Assembly (NCBI RefSeq): GCF_003116135.1
Contig: NZ_PDOA01000011.1
Coordinates: forward strand, 54,727 to 118,726
Direction of reading: 5' to 3'
DNA: 64,000 bases
From: Teichococcus aestuarii
GTDB lineage: Bacteria; Pseudomonadota; Alphaproteobacteria; Acetobacterales; Acetobacteraceae
Shown: one piece after another, positions 55,524 to 64,000 of the stretch
How positions within the stretch are numbered: the first letter of the stretch is position 1
Layout of the letters: every line of letters starts with the position of its first letter
The notes under the pieces: generated by a model
The model's database searches: none
What the model was told of the DNA's origin: nothing
Seen by the model: the letters and a program-made list of their open reading frames with translations, nothing else
Made by a program: the position numbers and the translations under genes

Positions 55524-57574
55524 TGCCCGCCTGGATGCCCGCTTGGCCCGCCCGCGCCGACTGGCTCTATTCCGTGCGCAGCTTCGCCGCCGCCGCGCTG
55601 GCGCTGCTCGTCGCCTTCGGGCTGGACCTGCCGCGCCCCTACTGGGCCATGGCCACGGTCTATATCGTCGCCCAGCCCTTCGCCGGCGCGCTGCGCGCCA
55701 AGGCGCTGTGGCGGCTGGTCGGCACGCTGTGCGGCGGCGCCTTCTCCATCCTGGTGCTGCCCAACCTGGCCGGCGCGCCGCCGCTGCTGCTGCTGGCCCT
55801 GGCGCTGTGGATCGGCGCCTGCCTCGCCGCCTCCTTCTACGACCCCACGCCGCGCGCCTACGCCTTCATGCTCTCCGGCTACACGGCGGCGCTGGTCTGC
55901 TTCCCTATCGTCGAGCAGCCGCAGGCGGTGTTCGACACGGCGGTCTCCCGCATGCTGGAGATCGGCCTCGGCATCCTCTGCGCCTGGCTGATGCACGGCG
56001 TGCTGTTCCCGCGCCGGGGCGTGCCGCGCCTGCTGGCCGCCAGCCGCGCCTGGCTGGCCGACCTCGCCCGCTTCGGCGCGGACAGCCTCTCCGGGGCCCA
56101 TGATCCGGAACGCTTCGCCGCCGAGCGCCGCCGCATCGCGCGCGACGGCGCGGCGCTGGAGCTGCTGTTCCAGCAGACCCGCTACGAGGCGGAGAGCCGC
56201 CGCGCGCCGCAACTCTGGGCGCCGCACCTGCGCGAGCGCGCCCGCGCCCTGCCGACGCTGATCACCGCCATCGGCGAGCGGCAGCGCGGCCTGGCGGCGC
56301 TGGACGCCGCGGCGGCGGCGGCCCTCACCCCCCTCGCGGCCGATGTGGCGGCCTGGATGGCCGCGAGCATGCAGGCCGAGCCCGGGCCGGCGCGGACCCT
56401 GGCCGCCCAGCGCCTGCGGCAGCGGCTGGAGGAGGCCGCCCGCGCGCCCGCCCCCGCCGACCCCTGGGCCGCGCTGCTGCGCGAAGGGCTGGTGGAGCGG
56501 CTGCGCGAGCTGGTGGAGCAGTGGCGCCAGACCCTGCTGCTGACCGAGCGGCTGCTGGCCGTGCAGCCGGCCGAGGCCGCCCCCGCCCCCGAGCGCCGCG
56601 TGCCCGGCCATGTGGACCCGGTGCTGGCCGCCTTCTCCGGCCTCGCCGCCGGCGGCGCGGTGCTGCTGGGCGGGGCCATCTGGGTCGGCACCGGCTGGGC
56701 GCATGGCGCCAGCCTGGCGATGATGGGCGCCGTCGCCCTCTGCATCTTCGCCCAGCTCGACGACCCGGCGCCGGCGCTGCGCCTGTTCATCCTCGGCGCC
56801 GCCGCGGCGGTGCTGATCGCCGGCCTCTACCAGTTCGCCATCCTGCCGCGCATCGACGGCTTCCCGCTGCTGATCCTGGTGCTGGCGCCGCTCTACCTGC
56901 CGGCCGGCGCGCTGATGGCGCAGCCGGCGATGATGGCGCCGGCGCTGGCCGTGGCCGCCACCGTGCCGGCGGTGCTCAACCTGCAGGAGACCTACAGCGC
57001 CGATTTCGCCAGCTATGCCGATGGCGGGCTGGCGACGCTGGGCGGGCTGGCGCTGGCGCTGGTCATCACCCGGGTGGCGCGCGCCTTCGGCGTGGCCTGG
57101 CGGGTGCGCCGCCTGGCCAGGGCCGACCGGCGGGACCTCGCCCGGCTGGCGGAGGGGCGCAGCGCCGCCGACCTCCGCCGCATCCTCGCCGTCATGCTCG
57201 ACCGGTTCGAGGCGCTGGCGGCGCGGCTCGGCGCCGTCGATGCCCGCGCCGTGCCGGTTTCCGAGCTGGCCGACCTGCGCGCGGCGCTGAACCTGCTGCG
57301 GCTGCGCGAGGCGCGCGCCAGCCTGCCCGCCGCCCCCGGCGCGGCGCTGGATGCCGCCTTCGCCGCCATCGCCGCCGAGGCGCGCGGCGCCCTGCCCCGC
57401 GCGGCGCTGCTGCAGCGGCTGGACGCGGCGCTGGCCGCCTGCGCCGCCGAGCCCGGCCGCGCGGCGCGGCGCGCGGCGGTCTCGCTCTCCGGCCTGCGCC
57501 TCGCCCTCTTCCCCGGGGCGCCACCTCCGGCCCTGTCAGCCCCGGCGCCGCAACACGGGAGCCTGCCCGCATGA
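55523..57574 (+). CDS. FUSC/AaeB-family aromatic acid exporter permease
   Basis: A 683-aa inner-membrane protein with two hydrophobic blocks (about residues 15-155 and 370-520) separated and followed by cytoplasmic helical domains, the AaeB/FUSC architecture. YSVRSFAAAALALLVAFGLD, PRPYWAMATVYIVAQPFAGA and GTLCGGAFSILVLPN are the FUSC hallmarks. It probably exports hydroxylated aromatic carboxylic acids or drugs with the HlyD partner. The start at ATG 55523 overlaps marR and has GGGGAG seven bases upstream. Confidence 0.92.
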   Translation: MPAWMPAWPARADWLYSVRSFAAAALALLVAFGLDLPRPYWAMATVYIVAQPFAGALRAKALWRLVGTLCGGAFSILVLPNLAGAPPLLLLALALWIGACLAASFYDPTPRAYAFMLSGYTAALVCFPIVEQPQAVFDTAVSRMLEIGLGILCAWLMHGVLFPRRGVPRLLAASRAWLADLARFGADSLSGAHDPERFAAERRRIARDGAALELLFQQTRYEAESRRAPQLWAPHLRERARALPTLITAIGERQRGLAALDAAAAAALTPLAADVAAWMAASMQAEPGPARTLAAQRLRQRLEEAARAPAPADPWAALLREGLVERLRELVEQWRQTLLLTERLLAVQPAEAAPAPERRVPGHVDPVLAAFSGLAAGGAVLLGGAIWVGTGWAHGASLAMMGAVALCIFAQLDDPAPALRLFILGAAAAVLIAGLYQFAILPRIDGFPLLILVLAPLYLPAGALMAQPAMMAPALAVAATVPAVLNLQETYSADFASYADGGLATLGGLALALVITRVARAFGVAWRVRRLARADRRDLARLAEGRSAADLRRILAVMLDRFEALAARLGAVDARAVPVSELADLRAALNLLRLREARASLPAAPGAALDAAFAAIAAEARGALPRAALLQRLDAALAACAAEPGRAARRAAVSLSGLRLALFPGAPPPALSAPAPQHGSLPA

Positions 57575-57780
57575 TCGCGGAGATCGACCTCTACGGCATC
57601 TACCTGCCGGCGCTGCTGGTCTGGGCGGCGCTGGCGCTGCCGGCCTTCGCCCTGCTGCGCGCCCTGCTGCGCCGCGCCGGCCTGTACCGGCTGGTCTGGC
57701 ACCCGCCGCTCTTCGACCTCGCCCTCTACATCCTCACCCTCGGCGGCGTCGCCGCCCTCACGGAGTCGCTGCTGTCATGA
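57571..57780 (+). CDS. DUF1656 (AaeX-like) small membrane protein
   Basis: A 69-aa protein (MIAEIDLYGIYLPALLVWAA) with two TM helices and the conserved GLYRLVWHPPLFDLALYI of DUF1656. It is a frequent but poorly understood third component of FUSC-HlyD efflux operons. Its start overlaps the FUSC stop and its stop overlaps the HlyD start, both as ATGA, so the operon is tightly coupled. Confidence 0.9.
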   Translation: MIAEIDLYGIYLPALLVWAALALPAFALLRALLRRAGLYRLVWHPPLFDLALYILTLGGVAALTESLLS

Positions 57781-58667
57781 AGCCCCTGCTGGCGCGCGCC
57801 GCGCGCATCCTGCTCACCCTGGCGCTGGTCGGCGCCGCCGGGCTGATGGGCTGGCAGCTCTGGCGCTACTACATGGAGTCGCCCTGGACGCGGGATGGCC
57901 GCGTGCGGGCCGACATCATCGGCATCGCGCCCGACGTCTCCGGCTTCGTGGCCGAGGTGCTGGTGGCCGACAATGCCGTGGTGGCGCGGGGCCAGCCCCT
58001 GCTGCGGCTGGACCAGGCCCGCTTCGCTCTCGCCCTGCAGCAGGCCGAGGCGGTGGTGGCCAGCCGCGCCGCCACGCTGGAGCGCGCCCGCCGCGACGAG
58101 CGCCGCTACGACCGCCTCACCGAGGGCGTCGTCTCCATCCAGCGGCAGGACCAGGCGCATTCCGAGGCGGCCACCGCCGCCGCCGCGCTGCAGGAGGCCG
58201 AGGCGCAGCGCGACCTCGCCCGGCTGAACCTGGAGCGCACCGAGATCCGCGCGCCGGTGGATGGCACCATCACCAACCTGACGCTGCGGCCCGGCGCCTA
58301 TGTCGCCGCCGGCAGCGCGGTGATGGCGCTGGTCGATGCCGGCAGCCTGCATGTGCAGGGCTATTTCGAGGAGACAAAGCTCGGCCGCATCCACCCCGGC
58401 GACCCGGCGCGGGTGGTGCTGATGGGCGATGCGCGCCCCCTCTCCGGCCGGGTGGAGAGCATCGCCGGCGGCATCGCGGACCGCGAGCAGGCGGGCGGGC
58501 TGGTGGCCAACGTCAACCCCACCTTCTCCTGGGTGCGGCTGGCGCAGCGCGTGCCGGTGCGCATCGCGCTGGAGGAGATCCCGGAGGGGATGCGGCTGAT
58601 CCCGGGGCGGACGGCCACGGTGACGGTCATGCCGGGCGGCGTGGCGCCCTCCCTGCTGCGGCCCTGA
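57777..58667 (+). CDS. HlyD-family adaptor (AaeA-like) of the FUSC efflux system
   Basis: A 296-aa membrane-fusion protein with an N-terminal TM helix (ILLTLALVGAAGLMGWQLWR), then TRDGRVRADIIGIAPDVSGF (first lipoyl half). A short coiled coil (about 75-145), LERTEIRAPVDGTITNLTLR (second half) and the beta barrel with VQGYFEETKLGRIHPGDPAR follow. It is shorter than EmrA-type adaptors, as expected for AaeA. It is the last gene of the marR-fusC-DUF1656-hlyD operon and ends six bases from a convergent gene. Confidence 0.93.
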   Translation: MKPLLARAARILLTLALVGAAGLMGWQLWRYYMESPWTRDGRVRADIIGIAPDVSGFVAEVLVADNAVVARGQPLLRLDQARFALALQQAEAVVASRAATLERARRDERRYDRLTEGVVSIQRQDQAHSEAATAAAALQEAEAQRDLARLNLERTEIRAPVDGTITNLTLRPGAYVAAGSAVMALVDAGSLHVQGYFEETKLGRIHPGDPARVVLMGDARPLSGRVESIAGGIADREQAGGLVANVNPTFSWVRLAQRVPVRIALEEIPEGMRLIPGRTATVTVMPGGVAPSLLRP

Positions 58668-58673
58668 GGCCGG

Positions 58674-59636
58674 TCAGGGCGGGGCGGCGCGTCCCGCCGC
58701 ACCCGGCGCCCTGGCCGCATGGGCATGGGCCAGCGCCGCCAGCACGCGCCGCGCGGCCTCCTCCGGCGCCAGCCCGGCATTGTCCAGCGTCACGTCGCTG
58801 AAGAGGCGGCGGTGGTAGCCCTCGGCATACATGGCACGGATGCGGGCCTGCTCCGCCGCATCCGGCACCCGGCCGCCGCGCGAGCCCAGCGCCACCTCCA
58901 GCGGCGGCGCCAGCGTCACCACCGAGAGGGCGGCGCCGCGCGCCACGCAGGCGGTGCGCAGCCGGCGGTAGCCCGCCTCGTCCAGCGGATAGGCGGAGAC
59001 CAGGCAGGGGGCGTTGCTCTCGCGGATGCGCCGCAGGATGCGGCCCAGCGCCCCCGCCCAGCGCTGCTCGGGCGGCAGCTCCGCGGGCAGGCCGTGCTCG
59101 TCGCCCTCGATGAAGCCCGCGCCCGGGATCAGCGCCGCCAGCGCCCGGCCCACGCTCGACTTGCCGCTGTTGATGGCGCCGTTCAGGTGAATCACCCGCA
59201 GCGGCGCCTCCGGCGCGGCGGCACCGGGCACCAGGGCGCGGCGGGCCAGCAGCCAGCCCAGCAGCCCGGCCACCCCGGCCAGCACCACGCCGCCGGCCAC
59301 CGTCTCCTCGGCGGCGGGCAGCAGGGCCAGCAGCCAGGCCGGGCCGTGTTCCGGCAGGAACTCGACGGAGGGCGGCAGGAGCAGCCGGCCGAGCGCGTAC
59401 TCGGCGGGCAGCAGCACGGCATGGGTGAGCGGGTTGCCGAGCGCGAGGCAGGCGGCGGCGGCCACGGGCAGGCTGCCGCGCAGCAGCAGCGCGAAGCCGG
59501 CGGCGAAGAGGAGATGCAGCCCGAAGGCCGGAAGCATGGCGGCGGCGGCGCCGGCCGCCAGGCCGCGGGCAACCCTGCGGGCGCCGCCGGGCGAGGCCAG
59601 AAGCCCCGCCCATCTCTCCCGCAGCGCCCGCATCAT
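58674..59636 (-). CDS. DUF2062 membrane domain fused to a P-loop kinase-like domain
   Basis: A 320-aa fusion. Residues about 15-130 match DUF2062 ([36 protein letters not shown] and [20 protein letters not shown]) with two or three TM helices. Residues 147-310 start with [20 protein letters not shown], a Walker A motif at 153-160, followed by FIEGDEH and an Arg-rich lid (RILRRIRES), like small-molecule kinases of the shikimate/APS/AAA_33 type. Substrate unknown. It begins 33 bases after the nusG stop on the same strand, so it is likely co-transcribed with tRNA-Trp-secE-nusG. Confidence 0.8.
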   Translation of the reverse strand: MMRALRERWAGLLASPGGARRVARGLAAGAAAAMLPAFGLHLLFAAGFALLLRGSLPVAAAACLALGNPLTHAVLLPAEYALGRLLLPPSVEFLPEHGPAWLLALLPAAEETVAGGVVLAGVAGLLGWLLARRALVPGAAAPEAPLRVIHLNGAINSGKSSVGRALAALIPGAGFIEGDEHGLPAELPPEQRWAGALGRILRRIRESNAPCLVSAYPLDEAGYRRLRTACVARGAALSVVTLAPPLEVALGSRGGRVPDAAEQARIRAMYAEGYHRRLFSDVTLDNAGLAPEEAARRVLAALAHAHAARAPGAAGRAAPP

Positions 59637-59669
59637 GCCCGGCGACTCATGCGGCGGGAGACCCTGCCC

Positions 59670-60206
59670 TCAGACCTTCTCGACCTGGGCGTATTCCAGC
59701 TCGACCGGCGTGGCGCGGCCGAAGATGGAGACGGAGACCTTCACGCGGCCGCGCTCCTCGTCCACCTCCTCCACCGTGCCGTTGAAGCTGGTGAAGGGGC
59801 CGTCGGCGACGCGCACCTGCTCGCCCACCTCGAAGACGATGGCGGGGCGCTTGGGCTTGTCCACGCCCTCCTGCACCTGCTGCACGATGCGCAGCGCCTC
59901 GGCCTCGGAGATCGGGCTCGGCTTGTTGCGGGCGCCGAGGAAGCCGGTGACCTTCGGCGTGTCCTTCACCAGGTGCCACGCCTCGTCGGTCATCTGCATC
60001 TTCACCAGCACGTAGCCGGGGAAGAACTTGCGCTCGGAATTGACCTTCTGGCCGCGGCGCACCTCGGTCACCTCCTCGGAGGGAACCAGGATGTCGCCGA
60101 ACTTCTCGGCCAGCCCCTTCTGCGCCGCCTGCTCCTTGATCTGCTGGGCGATCTTCTTCTCGAAACCCGAGTAGACGTGGACGACGTACCACCTCATTTC
60201 GGCCAT
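59670..60206 (-). CDS. nusG: Transcription termination/antitermination factor NusG
   Basis: Binds RNA polymerase and links it to Rho or to ribosomal protein S10. The product is 178 aa with an NGN domain ([20 protein letters not shown] and [20 protein letters not shown]) and a C-terminal KOW domain ([20 protein letters not shown]). ATG 60206 follows GGGAGGGG. It lies 19 bases after secE. The expected rplK does not follow. Confidence 0.99.
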   Translation of the reverse strand: MAEMRWYVVHVYSGFEKKIAQQIKEQAAQKGLAEKFGDILVPSEEVTEVRRGQKVNSERKFFPGYVLVKMQMTDEAWHLVKDTPKVTGFLGARNKPSPISEAEALRIVQQVQEGVDKPKRPAIVFEVGEQVRVADGPFTSFNGTVEEVDEERGRVKVSVSIFGRATPVELEYAQVEKV

Positions 60207-60225
60207 GGAACCCCTCCCGTCCTTA

Positions 60226-60423
60226 TCAGGCGCCAAAGCCGAACAGCAGGCTCACCAGGAACTGGATGAGCTTGTCCGTCAGCAGGAAGAACACCGCGGC
60301 CAGGGCCGAAAGCGCCAGCACCAGCCCGGTGGTGATCAACGTCTCCTTGCGCGTCGGCCAGGTGACCCGGGCCACCTCCTGCCGCACGTCGCGGATGAAC
60401 AGCACAGGATCGAGCTTCGCCAA
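60226..60423 (-). CDS. secE: Preprotein translocase subunit SecE
   Basis: A 65-aa single-TM SecE of the short form (no N-terminal extra helices): the amphipathic [20 protein letters not shown], with the conserved VxWPTRKE, is followed by one TM helix (about residues 33-58). It clamps SecY in the translocon. It lies between tRNA-Trp and nusG, the usual order. Confidence 0.98.
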   Translation of the reverse strand: MAKLDPVLFIRDVRQEVARVTWPTRKETLITTGLVLALSALAAVFFLLTDKLIQFLVSLLFGFGA

Positions 60424-60540
60424 AATCGCAACCCTAATGGTTCAAGGGAGACACGCTTCGCGGGCGGCATCCGGACCGGAGCCACCCCGCAAGACCCGGC
60501 CCCCCGGCGGGAGGCGGCCCATGCAGAACGTGGGCGGTGC

Positions 60541-60617
60541 TGGCAGGGGCGGAGGGTCTCGAACCCCCAACCTCCGGTTTTGGAGACCGGCGCTCTAGCC
60601 AATTGAGCTACGCCCCT
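60541..60617 (-). tRNA. trnW: tRNA-Trp (anticodon CCA)
   Basis: Minus-strand cloverleaf of 77 bases including an encoded 3' CCA. The acceptor is AGGGGCG/CGCCCCT, the D arm GCTC-GAGC, the anticodon stem CCGGT/ACCGG with loop CTCCAAA, and the T arm GGGGG-TTCGAGA-CCCTC with one wobble pair. Discriminator base G fits tRNA-Trp. It is transcribed with secE and nusG. Confidence 0.97.
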
Positions 60618-60646
60618 GCGCGGCGCCATCGCTGCGCGAGGATGCG

Positions 60647-60675
60647 TCTATAAGTCAGCCCGCCCGCCCTGTCGA
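60647..60675 (-). promoter_or_regulatory. Promoter of tRNA-Trp-secE-nusG
   Basis: TCGACA (60675-60670), 17 bases, TATAGA (60652-60647) on the minus strand. The expected transcript starts about 20 bases before the mature tRNA 5' end. Confidence 0.65.
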
Positions 60676-60695
60676 GGGGCTGAAAGCGGCCCCGC

Positions 60696-62690
60696 TCAGC
60701 GCGCCGGCGTCTCCTCCAGGAAGCGGCGCAGCGCCTCCAGCATGGCGGGGATGTCCACGCGCCAGCGGTCGGCCAGGGGGTGCGCCTGCTCCAGCCAGAG
60801 CAGGTGGCGGTGCCCGCGCGTCACCGACAGGCGGGCGAAGGCGGCGCGCAGCGGCTCGGCCCCGACCCGCGCCGGCATCATCTCGAACACCTTCAGCCCC
60901 GGCCGCGCGGCGGCGATGTGCGCGAGCCCCGCCCCATGCGGCGCCACCACGGCCTCCGCCTGCCCGAGGATGCAGATCTGGTCGGCCAGGGAATGCTTCT
61001 CCAGCACCACGGGGGTGAAGCCCAGCCGGGCCAGCGCCTCCTCCAGCGCCGCCTCGTTCTCCAGCCGCCGGGAAGCGGCGGCGCGGCGCGACAGGTAGAG
61101 CAGCGGCCCGGCGGCGCCGGCCGTGCCGCGCTCCCGCGCACGGGCGACAAGGCGGCCGTAGAGCTCGCCGAAGCAGCTCCAGTGCACCAGCACGTTGGAG
61201 CCACGATAGGCGGTGAGCGCCCGGCCGACCCGGACCGTGTCCTGCACCACCTCCACCACGGGCGGCACGTCGCTCAGCAGGTCGAGCGTTTCCCGCATGA
61301 AGCCCGCCGCCTCCGCATTGGTGAGGATGGGCACCGCCGGCGCATCCTGGCGGAAGCGCCAGGCCAGGGCCGGGAACCCCTCCGCGAACCAGTGGAAGAA
61401 GTTCCTGGGCATCGAGGCGACGGCGGCCTCCGGGAAGAATGCCGCCCCTTCCGGCGGGGGCGGCAGCCCGGCCACGCTCGGCGCCTGCAGCAAGGGCGCC
61501 ACCCGGCCGGCCGCGTCCCCCACCCGCCCCAGCCGGTCCACCCAGACATCCTGGTAGACCTGCAGCTCCGGCCAGCGGATGACATCCCTGCTGTCCTCCG
61601 CCGCCCGGGAACGCTCCACGCGCCGGGCATGGTCCTCGACGATGCGGGCGAATGTCGCCGCCTGCGCCTCGCTGACCCCGGCGGAGCGCAGGACGCGCAC
61701 CGGCCATACCCCCGCCGGCGGCTCCGCCGGGAAACGGCCCACGGGAAAGGGAATGGTCCTGACCGGGTCCAGCCGCGGCGCGGAGAGCTGCTCGAAAGCC
61801 GAGCGGATCTCCACGCGCAGCGGCCCCCTGGCGCGGGCCAGGAAGACGGGCAGCGCCTCCAGCAGCGCCAGCTTCAGGTCGGGCCAGCGCGCCAGGAAGG
61901 CCGGGAGGTCCAGCACCGCCCATCCCCTGGCCACCATGTCCGCCGCCGCAAGCTGCCGGGCCACCCAGATCCGGCGCTGCGGCACCGCCAGCGCCTCCTC
62001 CAGCAGGCCGAGCGCGCGGTCGGCGATGGCGGCGTCGCCCCGCTGCAGGGCGGCCGTCAGCAGCCAGTCCGGCGCATCCCCCGTCAGGTGGCGCTCCGGC
62101 ACGGTGGCGGCCAGCGCGCAGACGCCCGACCAGTCCTTGGCCTCGGCCAGCATGCGCAGGCGCTCACGCAGTTCGACGCCGTCCAGCAGGTCTGTGTTGG
62201 TGGCATCGCGGTGGCGCGCCAGCAGGTCGGTGGCGGCGTCCCGTACCGCGCCGGCGGGCAGGCGCAGGCGCAGGATGGCAAGCCAGCGGAGCGCGTTGGC
62301 GGCGGACCGGGAGGCGAAGATCGCCGGGTCGGCCGTCAGCACGCGCCACGCGCCCAGGCTGAAGGCCTCGTCGCGGCTCTCCATCAGCTTCTGCATCAGC
62401 AGGGTGCGCAGCGAGGCGGAGAGGGCGGGCTGCGAGCCCAGCGCCAGGGCGCGCTCCAGCACCGCCGGCAGGGCGAGCTTGCGCGCCGCCTGGACCAGCA
62501 GGGGCAGCGCCTCGGGCGGTATCCGGTCATCCGGCAGCACGCCCAGGAACTCCGTGAGGCCCTCCGCGTCGGAGCGGTCGATCATGGCCTGGAGCCGCTC
62601 CGCGATGGCCGCCGGAGGAAGGCTCCGGATGGCCTCGAGGGTGCTGCCGGCCACCAGCAAGCTGAATACCTGCAAGTTAGTCATACTCAT
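60696..62690 (-). CDS. Glycosyltransferase family 61-like (DUF563) protein with long N-terminal helical domain
   Basis: A 664-aa protein. Residues about 330-650 show the GT61 pattern: [40 protein letters not shown] and the donor-site-like [20 protein letters not shown]. The first 300 residues are Ala/Leu/Arg-rich helices of unknown fold, possibly TPR-like. It probably adds a sugar to a surface polysaccharide or protein; no other polysaccharide gene is near. The first codons (ATGAGTATGACTAACTTG) are AT-richer than the rest, and ATG 62684 is an alternative start. It is bounded by the tuf2 terminator upstream and the tRNA promoter downstream. Confidence 0.82.
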   Translation of the reverse strand: MSMTNLQVFSLLVAGSTLEAIRSLPPAAIAERLQAMIDRSDAEGLTEFLGVLPDDRIPPEALPLLVQAARKLALPAVLERALALGSQPALSASLRTLLMQKLMESRDEAFSLGAWRVLTADPAIFASRSAANALRWLAILRLRLPAGAVRDAATDLLARHRDATNTDLLDGVELRERLRMLAEAKDWSGVCALAATVPERHLTGDAPDWLLTAALQRGDAAIADRALGLLEEALAVPQRRIWVARQLAAADMVARGWAVLDLPAFLARWPDLKLALLEALPVFLARARGPLRVEIRSAFEQLSAPRLDPVRTIPFPVGRFPAEPPAGVWPVRVLRSAGVSEAQAATFARIVEDHARRVERSRAAEDSRDVIRWPELQVYQDVWVDRLGRVGDAAGRVAPLLQAPSVAGLPPPPEGAAFFPEAAVASMPRNFFHWFAEGFPALAWRFRQDAPAVPILTNAEAAGFMRETLDLLSDVPPVVEVVQDTVRVGRALTAYRGSNVLVHWSCFGELYGRLVARARERGTAGAAGPLLYLSRRAAASRRLENEAALEEALARLGFTPVVLEKHSLADQICILGQAEAVVAPHGAGLAHIAAARPGLKVFEMMPARVGAEPLRAAFARLSVTRGHRHLLWLEQAHPLADRWRVDIPAMLEALRRFLEETPAR

Positions 62691-62743
62691 GCGGCGGTTG
62701 TCGTTTTTTCCTTACCACTCCTTCATGGCGGCGGGGCAGGCAC

Positions 62744-62772
62744 AAAAAAACGGGCCGCCCGAGGGCGGCCCG
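62744..62772 (-). terminator. Rho-independent terminator of tuf copy 2
   Basis: On the minus strand CGGGCCGCC and GGCGGCCCG form a perfect 9-bp stem with a 4-base loop, followed by seven T. It lies 40 bases after the tuf2 stop and is the strongest intrinsic terminator in the window. Confidence 0.93.
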
Positions 62773-62811
62773 CTCCGAAGTCCAGCAGCCGGCCCGAAGG
62801 CCGGCGGCATC

Positions 62812-63999
<1,188 letters not shown>

Positions 64000-64000
64000 C

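Noticed and set aside
60541..60617. tRNA-Trp as the attachment site of an integrated element covering the glycosyltransferase gene
   Set aside because: No integrase, no repeat of the tRNA 3' end on the other side, and the gene is upstream rather than downstream of the tRNA 3' end.

Overview
The window is GC-rich (about 70% by eye) chromosomal DNA from an alphaproteobacterium. The most probable home is Rhodospirillales, family Acetobacteraceae, of a Roseomonas-like type. This is inferred from the tRNA-Trp(CCA)-secE-nusG unit, the long rpoB and rpoC products with their alphaproteobacterial layout, the divided accB-accC operon with an adjacent aroQ, the two tuf genes, and the abundance of tripartite and dipeptide-type transport genes. 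No mobile element, CRISPR array, integrase or phage gene is visible.

Layout. Positions 1-25 kb are accessory and metabolic. They hold the 5' part of an MprF-like membrane protein, an aroQ-accB-accC operon (type II dehydroquinase plus biotin carboxyl carrier and biotin carboxylase), a Cys-rich four-helix copper-storage-like protein, a BetT-type choline transporter, a glycine-zipper lipoprotein and thiS-thiG with a small secreted protein. Next come an EmrAB-like efflux pair with a divergent TetR repressor and two perfect palindromic operators, an ornithine decarboxylase with a long structured leader, an AsnC/Lrp regulator and a lipoprotein. A complete dipeptide-type ABC transporter follows (SBP-B-C-D-F), with a second, divergent, paralogous binding protein. 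A TctC-type binding protein, NAD kinase and a nitrilase-fold amidase complete the region.

Positions 25-64 kb are the information-processing superoperon, nearly all on the minus strand. In transcription order: tuf2; a GT61-like glycosyltransferase; tRNA-Trp-secE-nusG; a DUF2062/P-loop-kinase fusion; an inserted accessory segment; rplKAJL-rpoBC; rpsL-rpsG-tuf1; then the S10-spc-alpha array rpsJ to rplQ in canonical order, including secY, adk and rpoA. Two departures from the usual order stand out. fusA is absent between rpsG and tuf1, and about 6.6 kb of unrelated genes separates nusG from rplK. That segment contains a DUF4142 protein, a GIY-YIG/DUF2239 divergent pair sharing palindromic operators, and a MarR-FUSC-DUF1656-HlyD aromatic-acid/drug efflux operon.

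The most interesting signals are the ornithine decarboxylase leader (Shine-Dalgarno-sequestering hairpin plus an Arg-rich upstream ORF overlapping the start codon), the GIY-YIG/DUF2239 divergent module, and the DUF2062-kinase fusion next to nusG. Many intergenic hairpins and TTGAC-type promoters could be placed by eye. All functional calls rest on reading motifs in the translated sequence; no database search was run.
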